The notes below the pieces were generated by a model. That model was not told the DNA's origin. It saw nothing but the letters and a program-made list of their open reading frames with translations, and did no database searches. From NCBI GenBank assembly GCA_025917655.1, contig CP084609.1:868001-932000 (forward strand): a stretch of DNA of 64,000 nt. The letters run 5' to 3'. This DNA is from Chlorella sorokiniana. Lineage: Eukaryota > Chlorophyta > Trebouxiophyceae > Chlorellales > Chlorellaceae. Below are positions 1-9,576 of the stretch, piece after piece (position 1 is the stretch's first letter; each line of letters opens with the position of its first letter). Position numbers and translations under genes: made by a program.

Positions 1-1072
1 CACCTCGTCCGCCTCCCAGCCGCACTGCGCCGCCAGCAGGCGCGCGGCGGCGCGGAACCAGGCCGCCTCGCGCCGCCGCCCCCGCCGGGCCTGCTGGGCG
101 GTGCAGCCGCCGGCGGCGGCCGAGCAGGGCAGGTCTTGGGCGGCGTTGACGTGCAGAGTTCCGAGCTCCACAAAGCCGGGTGCCTCGTCGGCTTCGTCCC
201 AGTACAGGCGGAACCTGGGCGACAGGCCGGAGCCCTGGAGGAAGAGGTCCAGGGTGCGGCGGATCAGGGCGGGCAGGCTGTCCAGGGCCGCCTCCTGCAC
301 GGGGGCAGGAAGCACAGCGGGCACCCTTTGCCCGGTGCGGCGTACGCGGGCGCACGGCAGGATGCACGGCATCCCCGGTCACCAACAGGCATCGCATGGC
401 TCCCCTGCAAGCTCTATTCGTTTATCGGCAAGCCGCCGTGCCACCCACCTGCTCCTGGTTCAGGGCGGGCATCTGGCAGAAGTCGCGCCTCCAGGCAGGC
501 ACCAGCACCTCCTTGCAGCTGTCCCCCGCAGTCAGCCCCGCCGCCACCAGGTGCCGCCCGGAGGCGGCGCCCGCCAGGCCCTCGCCGCTCACGGCGCAGC
601 TGTCGCCGCCAAACAGCCGCCACGCAGCCGCCTCCAGCTCGTCCTGCAGGCTGAGCTGTGCGCTGGCAGCGCTGCTGCTTGCCGCTGAAGCGGCCGGGGA
701 CGGTGTGCCCGCTCCTTGCGCGGCACAGCTGGCGGATGCTGGCGGCAAAGAGGCTGGAAGCCTGGTTGAGATGGGCTGCAGCCTGCTCATCAAGTCATTC
801 ACACTCCGCTCCATTGCGCGGGAGGGAGAAACGGGCTGTGCTGGGAGGGTGGCTGGTGCCGCCGGCGCGCTCCCGCCGCCACTGGATGCCACCGGTGCGC
901 TCCCGCCGCCGCTGGCTGCCAGTGGCTGCGTCTCAGGCAGGAGACCTCTCCACAGCCCGCCAATTCGGCGCTTGGCAATCGCTCGAACCTCGGGCGTTAG
1001 CCAGAGCAACGCAGCGAGCGAGCCCGCAAAAGCGGCAGTCACAGCCATCGAAGAGGCGGTCCACCCTTCCAT
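1..1072 (-). CDS. Tandem paralog 1 of unrecognised algal family (3' end beyond window)
   Basis: I do not recognise this protein. Exon 1 (449-1072) begins MEGWTASSMAVTAAFAGS, giving one membrane segment at about residues 9-27, then an Ala/Ser/Gly-rich linker and a small motif (EAAAWRLFGG). It ends at a good donor (GAGCAG|GTGGGT). A second exon runs from 294 off the window start and carries the family module: a helix ending in DLFLQG, then FRLYWDE, then LHVNAAQ and AWFRAAARLLAAQ. The same order of motifs occurs in the two genes upstream (1296-2631 and 2786-4059), so the three are tandem duplicates. Here the LYWD motif runs straight into GFVELGTLHVNAA with no intron, whereas both paralogs have an intron at that point. 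The first segment of exon 2 may include more sequence upstream of 294. Function unknown; a membrane-anchored protein is inferred from the N-terminus only. Confidence 0.6.
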
Positions 1073-1295
1073 TTTCGAAAACTTTACACCAATTGAAATA
1101 CAGAAACGCTAAGACGATGGTCCACTAAGTTGCGTCGTTGCCTTGGAGAGGTCAGTCGGGGCTGGAAAGGCCAGACAAGGACGGACAGCTGTGAGCTGGA
1201 CCAGCCTGATGCCCCTGCAGCTGGATGGTGAGATGCAGGATGGCAGGCTGCCTTCCTCTGGTTCGAAGCAGCAGCCCAGCACATGCGGCGCCTCC

Positions 1296-2631
1296 TCAGT
1301 AATCGGTGCGCCCTGGGGGCAGGGCGGCCGTGCGCAGGAAGAACCGCTCCTTGTAGGCGGAGCTGAAGTGCAGCACCACCTCCCCCACCGCCGCCGCCAG
1401 CGCGTCGTCGTGCGCCGCCGACCAGGTGTGGGCCACCAGGTGGCAGCCCGCCAGGAACCAGGTGCGCGCGCGGTCGGCCTTGTACCGCCCTGGCTGCGTG
1501 GAGGTGCCCGCGGCGGTGGGCGAGGCGGCGGGGTCTGCCGGGTCGTGAGCCGCGTTGAAGTAGGGCCAGCCCTGGGAGTCCACAAACCCCGTGGCAGGGT
1601 CTGCGGGGAGGGAGCGGGACACGCAAGGTCGGCAGGCAGAACACAGCGGCCTGCGGCGGTGCAGGAAGGAGGGAAAGCAGCCGCAGGCAGCCAGGCTTGC
1701 AGGGCTCCCGCTCACCCGACGAGTCCCAGTACAGCGTGAAAACAGGCGACCCTGCTGGAAGGCCCGCCAGGAAGACTCCGGAGCAGAGGCGGGTCAGCAG
1801 GCGGTGCAGGGAGCAGATGCGGTCGCTGGCCTGCAGGCAGCGTGTGGAAATGTGTGTGGGAGGGGGAGGGCGCGCCAGCAAACCGCGCCGCTCGGATGCT
1901 GCTCGGTGCTGCTGCATGCTTGCAGCCTGGCCCCCTGCCCGACCTGCATGTAGCCGTCGCCGGCGGCGCCATAGGCGACCAGCAGCGTAACAGGCCGCCT
2001 CGCGTCTCCCAGGCAGGCGGTGGACATGTCTCGGGGCTGGGGGACGGGGCGGCAGCACGAGTAGCCGTCGATCCAACCCTCTGCCTCCAACGCCGCCGCC
2101 AGGGCGGGGTCGCCCAGCCGCGTGGCGTGGTGCAGCCAGCGGGGGCTGGTGCCGCCGCCCCGCGTGCCGGCGTCATCCCGGGACCCAAACAGGCGGAGGG
2201 CGGCGGCGGCGATGTCGGCGGGGTCAGCTCCGGCAGCTGCGCCTGGCCGTCTTCCCACACGCTGCTGTCGTCGCTGTCGGTGCAGGACGACTCCTGCTGA
2301 TCATCGGCCGGTGCTACTCCCTCTTGTGCTGCTTGTTGAGGCACGGCGGCGTCACTCGCCTGCGGCTGACTGCTGGCTGGGGGCTCGCGGCGGCACCCGA
2401 CGAGGCGCCGCTCGCGGGCTGGTTGGCGGCAGCCTGGCGCGGGAGCCCAGCTTGCCCACCTCGGGCGGCTGCAGGTCTTCTTTTACACATGCCGTATGTC
2501 AGCAGCCCCTTCAAGGCCAACGCCGCTCCCAACGCCGCGCAAGCGATTGGTAGAGGCGGCCAGTCGAGGGGGACCGCGAATGAAGACGGCCGTCTTCCGT
2601 TGCTCTTACGATTGGTGGCACGTTTATCCAT
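1296..2631 (-). CDS. Tandem paralog 2 of unrecognised algal family
   Basis: Probable start at 2631 (MDKRATNRKSNGRR), with a membrane segment (LPIACAALGAALALKGLL) soon after. The middle holds an acidic stretch (SSCTDSDDSSVWEDG) and the LRLFGSRDD motif that matches WRLFGG in paralog 1. Three downstream exons are clean: up to 1944 (ends YMQ|), 1716-1830 (SDRICSLHRLLTR...FTLYWDSS|), and 1296-1600 (GFVDSQGWPYFNAA...TWFLAGCHLVAH, ending PPGRTDY-stop). The reading frame breaks twice in the long first exon, at a run of five C (2379-2383) and a run of four C (2220-2223, both on the minus strand); one added C at each joins the frames smoothly. The C-terminal pattern (a strand with YWD, then FNAA, then a helix W-F/L-A-G-C-H-x-V-A-H) faintly recalls the end of large plant and fungal proteins with a histidine-kinase-like ATPase and DUF3684; that link is from memory and weak. 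Confidence 0.6.
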
Positions 2632-2785
2632 CGGGTTGCCGCCTCTTTTTAACTTGGACGCTAGGGCCCACTCGTCTCCCCGGACCATCAACGGAGCCCT
2701 ATGCAGTTCCATGTCACGTCCTTTGTTCTTCCAGGTTATGTATGCAAAGCAAAGGCTCTCAAGAAGTGCGGACATCAAGTCTCGG

Positions 2786-4059
2786 TCATTGCCCATTGTC
2801 GCCACTGCCAAACTTGGCCTCAAAGCGAGGTGCCCAGCGCTCAGCAGCCTGCCCGCACACATCTGCACATCGGCCCCTGTCGCTGCCGCCCAGGTGTTGC
2901 GCCAGAAGAAGGCACGCCGCACGGAACCACATTTTCATCTGCTGACGCCCTGCCTTGCCGCCAGCCGAGGCGTCTGCGCCAATGAGGGCGGCATTGAAGT
3001 GCGGCACGCCATCGCCGATGAACGCCGCCTGCCTCGCTGCATGCATCCAAAATTTTGAACTCGATGCGATCAGCAGGCCCGGCTTGCAGAACCCCAAGGG
3101 CAGGCAGGGTGTCAACCCAATGCAGCCCCTCACCAGAGGGATCCCAGTAGAGTCCGATCTCAATGTCCCTGCCACTGCTTCCTCTCAAGAACACGCCGCC
3201 GAGCAGCTGTGCCAGCTGGTGGTGCAGCTCCGCGCAGCGCTGCTTCTGCAGCAGCAAGAAGGTTGCCAGCTTTTGGGGCATTGTTCAGTTGGGATTAACA
3301 GCTTGGGAAGGCGGCCTGGAAGGTCACCACAGCATGGACATGCCCCGCTGCCTGTCTGACTTCGGCTGGCCACATCAAAAGTCTGCATGCCTCCAGCACC
3401 CACCTCCTCCAGGCGGAAGTCGTGCTGGTCCCCCCCCGCCAGCGGCAGCAGGAGCAGCCACTCCGGCACCAACACAGGCTGCCCGTAAACGGTGAAGCTT
3501 GGATGCGCCACCAGCCCGGCAGGCGGCCCGCAACTGCACCTTTCTAAGCCTCTCTGCTGGCAGCAGCAGCGACCGCCGCTCGACTTGCGCATGCCGCCGC
3601 AGAACAGGTCCTGAGCGGCGGGATCCAAGGCCTCGTACGGCAGCAGCCCGCCCTGCGCTGCTGCGCATGAGCCGCCGCGGCGCTCAGTGCTGCCTTGGCA
3701 GTGGGATAGGGAGTCGCTGCTGTCGTGCACGCTGCCCCAGTCTGCCAAGGGCAGGGAGCTGGAGCGCCAGGCGGGGAGCCCCGGCTGCCCCAGGGCACGG
3801 CGTTGCTGGTGCAGATGACGGGCAGCTTGCGGGTGATGAGCTCCAGGTTTTCCGCCTCCTCCAGCTGCCGCTCCTCCTCCCGCAGCTGCCGCTGCTCCTC
3901 CTGCACTGCCAGCCGCGCCTGCTGCAGCGCCCGCTCCTCCAGCTTGAAGGACGTCGGGCCGGCAGCGGCAGCGGCGGCAGCAGTGGTGGCGGAGGCAAGC
4001 CGGTGTCCCTGCCCATTCGGGCCGCGCTGCTCTTCGTGCTTGCTGAGACCTTGCCCCAT
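2786..4059 (-). CDS. Tandem paralog 3 of unrecognised algal family, myristoylation-type N-terminus
   Basis: Start at 4059 gives MGQGLSKHEEQRG, a plausible N-myristoylation signal (Gly2, Ser6) in place of the membrane segment found in paralogs 1 and 2. A charged coiled-coil stretch follows (LEERALQQARLAVQEEQRQL). The frame changes at a run of four C on the minus strand (3773-3776) and continues to ALDPAAQDLF, the counterpart of WRLFGG in paralog 1, ending at the donor DFRLEE|GTGGGT near 3406. The third exon carries CAELHHQLAQLLGGVFLRG and IGLYWDPS, with a donor placed exactly as in paralog 2. The last exon (2786-3036) has GVPHFNAALIGAD and MWFRAACLLLAQH, ending FGSGDNGQ-stop. All family landmarks are in order, so this is a full paralog. 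Function unknown; membrane association through acylation is an inference. Confidence 0.55.
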
Positions 4060-4814
4060 TGAGGAGAGCGTGCGTGAGTGACAGCGGCTTGCGACGCGTG
4101 CAAGGGTGTCTGCCGACCTCCCTCGTCTTGCCCCGCGGGTGCCTAACGTGCTTGAAACACTGGCAGGGATTCAACAGCAGCGAGGGGGCAGAAGAATGAG
4201 CGGTTTTCTGCTGCCTCGAAGCAATCCCCGCTTTCCTCTCAATCTGCCCTGCGCCGTGCAGTCTGCTACCAAATGTCGCCTCGGGGATTCACAAAGTTGC
4301 CGCAGGTGGCAGACCCAAATCATAGTATCCCCAGAGTGTGGAGGTAAAGGGTGGCGGTGGCTTGGAGTCGAGAGTGGCGGTGGCTTGAAACATCGGTAAG
4401 AATCAACTGTGCAGGGTTCACTGAGCAGAGTCATAGAGGGGTGAATCACGCAAGAGGGTGGTCAGTAGCCAATGGGCCAGAGGTTGGTCGCTCAGACAGG
4501 CAGGCGTTGGGTCAAGTTTGGAGTATCTTTGCAGAGGGATGCTGGGCAGGCGCCTGCTGTCAGAGCCTGATGGGCTGCCAGGGCATGGTCGGGGCTTGAT
4601 GCAAGCATGCGCTGGTCGCTCATGAGTGGCGGCCCACCCAGGGCCTACCGTACAGAGGCGACAAATCGTTTTCTGACAGATCGTTTTCGGTTGACCAGGG
4701 GCTGACTCCCTCAGGATGACAGCATGGCGGTGACTGCTGAGCTTCCTCAGGTGGCGCCGCACTTTTTTGGTGCGCTCTACGCACCCCGGCCCCCTGGCCA
4801 GATGGGGACGGCGA
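4060..4814. other. Intergenic, no gene seen
   Basis: About 750 bp between the start of paralog 3 and the 3' end of the lipase gene. The open frames here are short and not supported by codon pattern or motifs. A short direct repeat of gtggcggtggcttg occurs near 4350-4395. Confidence 0.5.
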
Positions 4815-7800
4815 CTACTCCGGCTCGGGTGAGGGCGAGGGCGATTCCTCCGGCTCGGGTGAGGGAGAGGGCGACTCTTCCGGCTCCGGCTCGGGAGAGG
4901 GCGACTCTTCCGGCTCGGGGAGGGAGAGGGCGATTCTTCCGGCTCGGGTGAGAGAGAGGGCGATTCCTCCGGTTCGGGTGAGGGCGACGGAGGCTCCTCC
5001 GGCTCGGGAGACGGAGACGGGGACTCCTCGGGGAGGGGCTTGGGGAGGGCGACGGGGACTCCTCGGGCGGCGGCGGGCTGGGGCTGAGAGCGCCACCGCC
5101 AGACGGGGCGGGGGCTGGAGTGCCGCCGTCGCCGCTCACGGTGACATTGTTGCCGTCGGGGCTGGGTGCTTCGGCCGGGGGTGCGTCAGAGGGGGCATGC
5201 TCCACTCGGGCTCGGGGGCCCAGCTGGGCCACCATGAGTCTGGCTCGGGAGCGGGGCGGGTGCGGGCTCCCACCACCAGGTCGGCTCGGGAGCCGGGGCA
5301 GGCGCTGGTTCCCACCACCAGGTCGGCTCGGGGGCGGGGGCCGGCGCTGGCTCCCACCACCAGCTGGGCGGAGGGGGAATCCCACCAGCTGGGTGGAGGG
5401 GGAATCCCACCAGCTGTCGGAGGGCGGGGAGGGGTTCCACCACCCGCCGCCGCCACCGCCGCCACCGCCGCCACCGCCTCCGCTGCCGCCGCACCCGCCG
5501 TTACCGCCGTTCCCACCATTTCCGCCGTTCCCGCCGCTGCCACCGGTCCAGGTGCCGCCATTGCCGCCGTTGCCTCCGGCGCCTCCAGCGCCTCCGGCGC
5601 CTCCAGCGCCTCCAGCGCCACCGTTGCCTCCGGCGCCGCCGCTGCCACCGCCCCGGGCAGGCACGTCTGGGCCACCCAAGGCGGGTAGAAGTTGCTCCAG
5701 TTCTGAAGGAGGGAAAAGCAGGGGGAAGGACGGGTCGAGGCCAGCTGAAAGTGCAAGGTGAAGGCTAAGCGGGGCACGCTTTGCTGTAGGTTGCCTGCCA
5801 GCCGCACGTAAGCACGATGCAGCTTGGAGCAGCAAGGTCCTCGCCCCTGCTGCTCCCTAGACTGGCAGGCTGTTCCCTGTTCATCTCCCCCCACACACAC
5901 ATACACCCACCCCCACACACACACCACCACACCACCACCCCCGCCCCCACCTGCATGTACTTGATGGGATCGCCGTTCTTGGCGGGGTCCAGGAACTTGG
6001 CGGCCAGGGTGCGGTACATGCAGCAGGTGGGCGGGTCAAACAACCCCACGGCCGCCGAGGAGCACAGCAGCCTGCGCAGGGGAGGGGGGTCAGCGCAGGG
6101 CTGGGGAGCTGGGACGGCGGCACAGGGCAGCGGGGCGGTGCCAGGCAGCGCCGGAGTGCAGGGCCGCAACATGCATGCTCCGGCTTTGGGGCAAGCCAAG
6201 CGCGCTAACAAGCGCTCGCTGGCGGGGCGCGGCCTGGGCGGTGCCGCGAGAGAGCTGGCGCTGACCTGAGGGTGGTGGTGTTGAACACCCCGTGCAGCGG
6301 GAGGGGAACGCCGTCCAGCTTGCAGACGCGCTCGTACCACTGAACAGCGCATTGGGGGGGTGGGGGTGGGGGTGGGGGGGGCAGGATTCGGGTTGTAGAG
6401 AGTTGGCAGCATGCAGCAAACATCCAGGCAGCCTCAATCCGCCTGGACAACAGTCGACCGCAAATGCCGGCCAGCCTTGCTCTTAACCAGCCAGCCGCTC
6501 CCCACAACGACGACGCCAGCCCCCAAAAACACACACACACACACCTGGTACTGTGCGTCGTAGCACACTTGCTGCTGCTGGGCTGGGTCGGCGCTGGAGC
6601 AGTCGTCGTAGGCGCCGCAGGTGTCGCTGGTGCAGTTGGTGGTGCATCTGTCGGAGATGTACACCAGGCGCCCCACGTGCTTGTAGGCGTAGCTGCGGGG
6701 GCGATGGGGGGGGCCAGGTGAGAGCAGCTGAATCCGGCAGGGGGCGGCAGGCAGGCAGGCGACGCCACGTATGCGCTGGAGCGACCGAACCACACGCTAA
6801 AAGGGCAGGGGGCAGCCAGCGGCAGCGGCAGGGGCAGCGACAGGGGCAGCGCAGCAGCGCAGGCAGCGGCGGCGGCAGCTCACTCGTTCCTGTCCTGGGG
6901 CACCAGCGGTACCACGTCCCTGCCGTGCACAAACCTGCGGGGGCAGGTGGGGGTGGGGGAGTGCGGACTGCATCAGGGCGAACCAGGCGCTGCAAGGCAG
7001 CAACCCCGCTCTTCGCCGGCACGCGCCTGCTGACACCTCGAGGCTGCCCCCGAACGCGAGAACGAACGTGCAAAGCAACCAACCCCAGGCCCTCGCACAA
7101 CACCTCCACCCACCCACCTCAGCGTGACGTTCTGCAGGCCCAGCGCGCTGTAGGCCTGGGCCCAGCTGGCGTCGCCCACCCTGGGGGAGCCGAAGGTGTA
7201 GACGCCGGCCACGGTGGAGTTGACAAGGGAGGGGGCGGTGCCGCTCTGCAGCAGCGCGGCCACCAGGCTGGCCAGCCCGCCGCCCAGGGAGTGCCTGCGG
7301 GGCGGGGAGGAGGCAGGACGCTTGAGCGGGTTTGGTCGGGTGTGCACGGGGCTGGCAGTCAAGGGCAGTGGTTCTGGCTGGTGCTGTCTCCTGGCCCAGC
7401 CGTGCCGCCCATCCCTGGGCCCCGGCACTGGCAGCACCCACCCTGTGAAGTAGACTGGCAGCGTGCCGTTGGGATCGATCTCCTTTAGTGCATCAGACAG
7501 CTGCGGGGCGGGGGGCAGGCGAGGCCGGCGCGTGGGCAGCTGCACCCTCAGCCCACCCGGCGCCCAGCGCGCTGCCCATGTCAGCCACATGAGATGCCAG
7601 CACTGCCGGCATGCAGTCAAGAGGCGCCCAGCAGGGCAGAGAGCCTGCCCAGGCGGGAGGGCCCACCTGGTCGTAGATCCCGCTGGCTGCGTCCAGCAGG
7701 CCGCCCAGCAACCCCACAGGGCCCTGGCCGGCGGGGAGGCCGCGGGGGCCCAGCTGCGCGCTGGCCAGCGGCGCCACGTCGGTGTCGATGAGCAGGTCGG

Positions 7801-8645
7801 GGTTGTAGAAGAGGGCGGGGCCGCCAAACGCCACGAAAATCTTGTTGGACACAGTGAACACCAGAGCGACTGGAGGGGGCGCGGGCGCGAGCTCGGCGGC
7901 GTGGGACGACATGGAGCAAGCACAGCCATTCCTGTCTCCTCTGCTCGCTGAAACACCTTTCCTTTATGTGAGAATGTCACGGGCAGACCCCCATGCCCCG
8001 CCCCGCCCCGCCCTCACCTGCTTGCGTGTCGGGCTGGTACAGCAGCTTGGTGGCGGAGGCGCCCATCTCTCGGCGGCGGCGGTGGCGTTGCCCAGCCAGG
8101 CCTGGCCCTGCTCCTGGGTGCACATATCGGAGCACTGGATGCCAAACTGCGTTCCGGGGGGTGAGGGCAAGTTGGCTGGAGCGGGAGCCGCCACATGGGG
8201 TTCACTCAGGAATGGCAGGCCGGCACGCCAGGAGCGGGCTGGAGGGCAGAGCAGGTCAGGGTTGACAGGTGGTGGGCGGTGGTTGCTGCTCCAGCCTGAA
8301 GCTCCCAGACTGGTGAGGAGATGGGAAAACGACATGTGCGCGACCAGGGCACACTTCTGCCCTCCCCCTTTCGCCGATCTCTCACCGAGATGGGGTCCAC
8401 CATCCAGGCCAGATCAGCCGCTGCCGCCGACATTACATCGCTCGGCTGCGGCAGCGGCTTGCTGGGATCTTGGGAGAGGCATCCGGTGCACGTTTCCAGC
8501 GCCGAACGACGCTCCAGCAGTGCACGGCGGAGCCCAGCCTCTCCGGTGGGCTGGGGATCGGCTCGACGCAGGCGACGAGCGGCGGCACCGCCGCCGCCGC
8601 CACCAGCAGGACTGCCAGGAGCAGGCCGAGCGATGCGGGCCTCAT
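4815..8645 (-). CDS. Secreted class 3 lipase with repetitive Pro/Gly-rich C-terminal tail
   Basis: Start at 8645 gives a clear signal peptide (MRPASLGLLLAVLLVAAAAV, likely cleavage near VAC). About ten exons; readable ones are 8386-8645, 8018-8146, 7667-7869, 7442-7500, 7117-7294, 6884-6934, 6545-6692, 6266-6339, 5951-6071 and 4815-5702. The alpha/beta-hydrolase core is typical of lipase class 3: KIFVAFGG, then YFTGHSLGGGLASL with the nucleophile Ser, then VAGVYTFGSPRVGD, then FVHGRDVVPLVPQ with the likely catalytic Asp, then YAYKHVGRLVYI; LPLHGVFN may supply the His. A Cys-rich segment (CTTNCTSDTCGAYDDC) follows, then a tail with GGN/GGA, a 14-residue WWWEPAPAPAPEPT repeat and PEPEESPSPS repeats, ending at 4815. 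The tail resembles wall-bound hydroxyproline-rich modules, so an extracellular, wall-associated lipase is inferred. The frame is disturbed in exons 1, 2 and the tail. Confidence 0.85.
4818..5060. repeat. 30-bp tandem repeat encoding PEPEESPSPS
   Basis: About seven imperfect copies of a unit near cctccggctcgggtgagggc plus gagggcgatt. On the minus strand they encode Pro-Glu-Pro-Glu-Glu-Ser-Pro-Ser repeats at the end of the lipase tail. Length variation between strains is expected. Confidence 0.75.
5225..5415. repeat. 42-bp tandem repeat encoding WWWEPAPAPAPEPT
   Basis: Three near copies of a 42-bp unit (minus strand reads TGGTGGTGGGAACCAGCGCC...). Each encodes three Trp followed by Pro-Ala/Pro-Glu. 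A shorter, related ctgggtggagggggaatccc duplicate lies at about 5370-5415. The unit is a multiple of three and so keeps the frame. Confidence 0.7.
5440..5665. repeat. Gly-Gly-Asn/Ala coding simple repeat
   Basis: A run of gccgccacc, gccgttccc and gcctccggc 9-bp units. The minus strand can encode long GGN/GGA stretches, but the other two frames are also open, so the translated frame cannot be fixed by eye. Confidence 0.7.
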
Positions 8646-9576
8646 CGGGCACGGTTTGGTCCCAGTGTGCCTTCCTGCAGTCGTGGAGTCGGGCGCGACG
8701 CTCAGAACGCAGCATGGTAGTGAGGAAAACGGCATCGCATGAGAAGGGGGCGCAAGCAAACCCCACACTCGCGAGGCCCTCAGCCCCCAATTGTGGACCT
8801 GATAAGCACACAATCCAAGGAACGAAGTCGAAGTCTGTGGGGGCTAGAAGTCTTGCTCGCAACTGGGGTGCAAGCCCTATCGCCAGGCAAACGAAGCCGC
8901 TCAGGAGATCGTCGAAACGTGTGCGTCTCAAGGATGATGAATTGGCTTAAATGGACATGTGCAAGCTACCGAGCACACGGCATTCACCTGAGAGGAAGGT
9001 GCAAGCCCAGCTCCAGGCAGGTCCAGACGAGTGGTGGATTGCGATTTGCCTGCGGAGGACAGCTTCTTAAGCTGCTTCGAAAATAGCCAGGAGGTAGGCA
9101 GGGTGGCTGCAAGCAACCAGACGAAGTCGTCTGAGGCTGCAAGGGCCAGCCCTGCAGCCTTGCGGGGCTGGGCGGCGAGGGGGCGGCGAGGGGGCCCGGG
9201 GTCGGGGGCGGCGGGGGCGTGCGCTGGGGACACTTTTGCCTACTGGCAGTGGAGCGCACGAGGAGCTGTCCAGCGTATCCACCTCCGTCTCGATGCACAG
9301 CGGCACGTGTTGCGGGAGCTCTGCAACACCAGGGCACCTCAAGCTGTGGTCAAGGGTGTGGCTGACAGCCGGTGCATCCCGAAATGAGCACTTCAGGACT
9401 TGAGCAAACGAGCGCCTTAGTAAGCTCAAGCCTGGGGGTGTGGGGGGGGGGTAACCGCAGCGACACGCGGCAGGACAAGCGGCAGTGGGCGGCAGCCCGC
9501 GTGCATGCATGTACATGCTGAGCTGCATCGGGGCATGCGGCAGTTAGTTTGCATTCCTTGGCCGTACCCAATCACT
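8646..9576. other. Divergent intergenic region, no gene seen
   Basis: About 930 bp between the lipase start (minus) and the MTR3 start (plus). It should hold both promoters. No conserved protein motif, RNA gene or TATA-like box was recognised. Confidence 0.5.

Noticed and set aside
4818-5665. Tandem repeats as a CRISPR array
   Set aside because: Units are adjacent without unique spacers, encode protein repeats, and the genome is eukaryotic.
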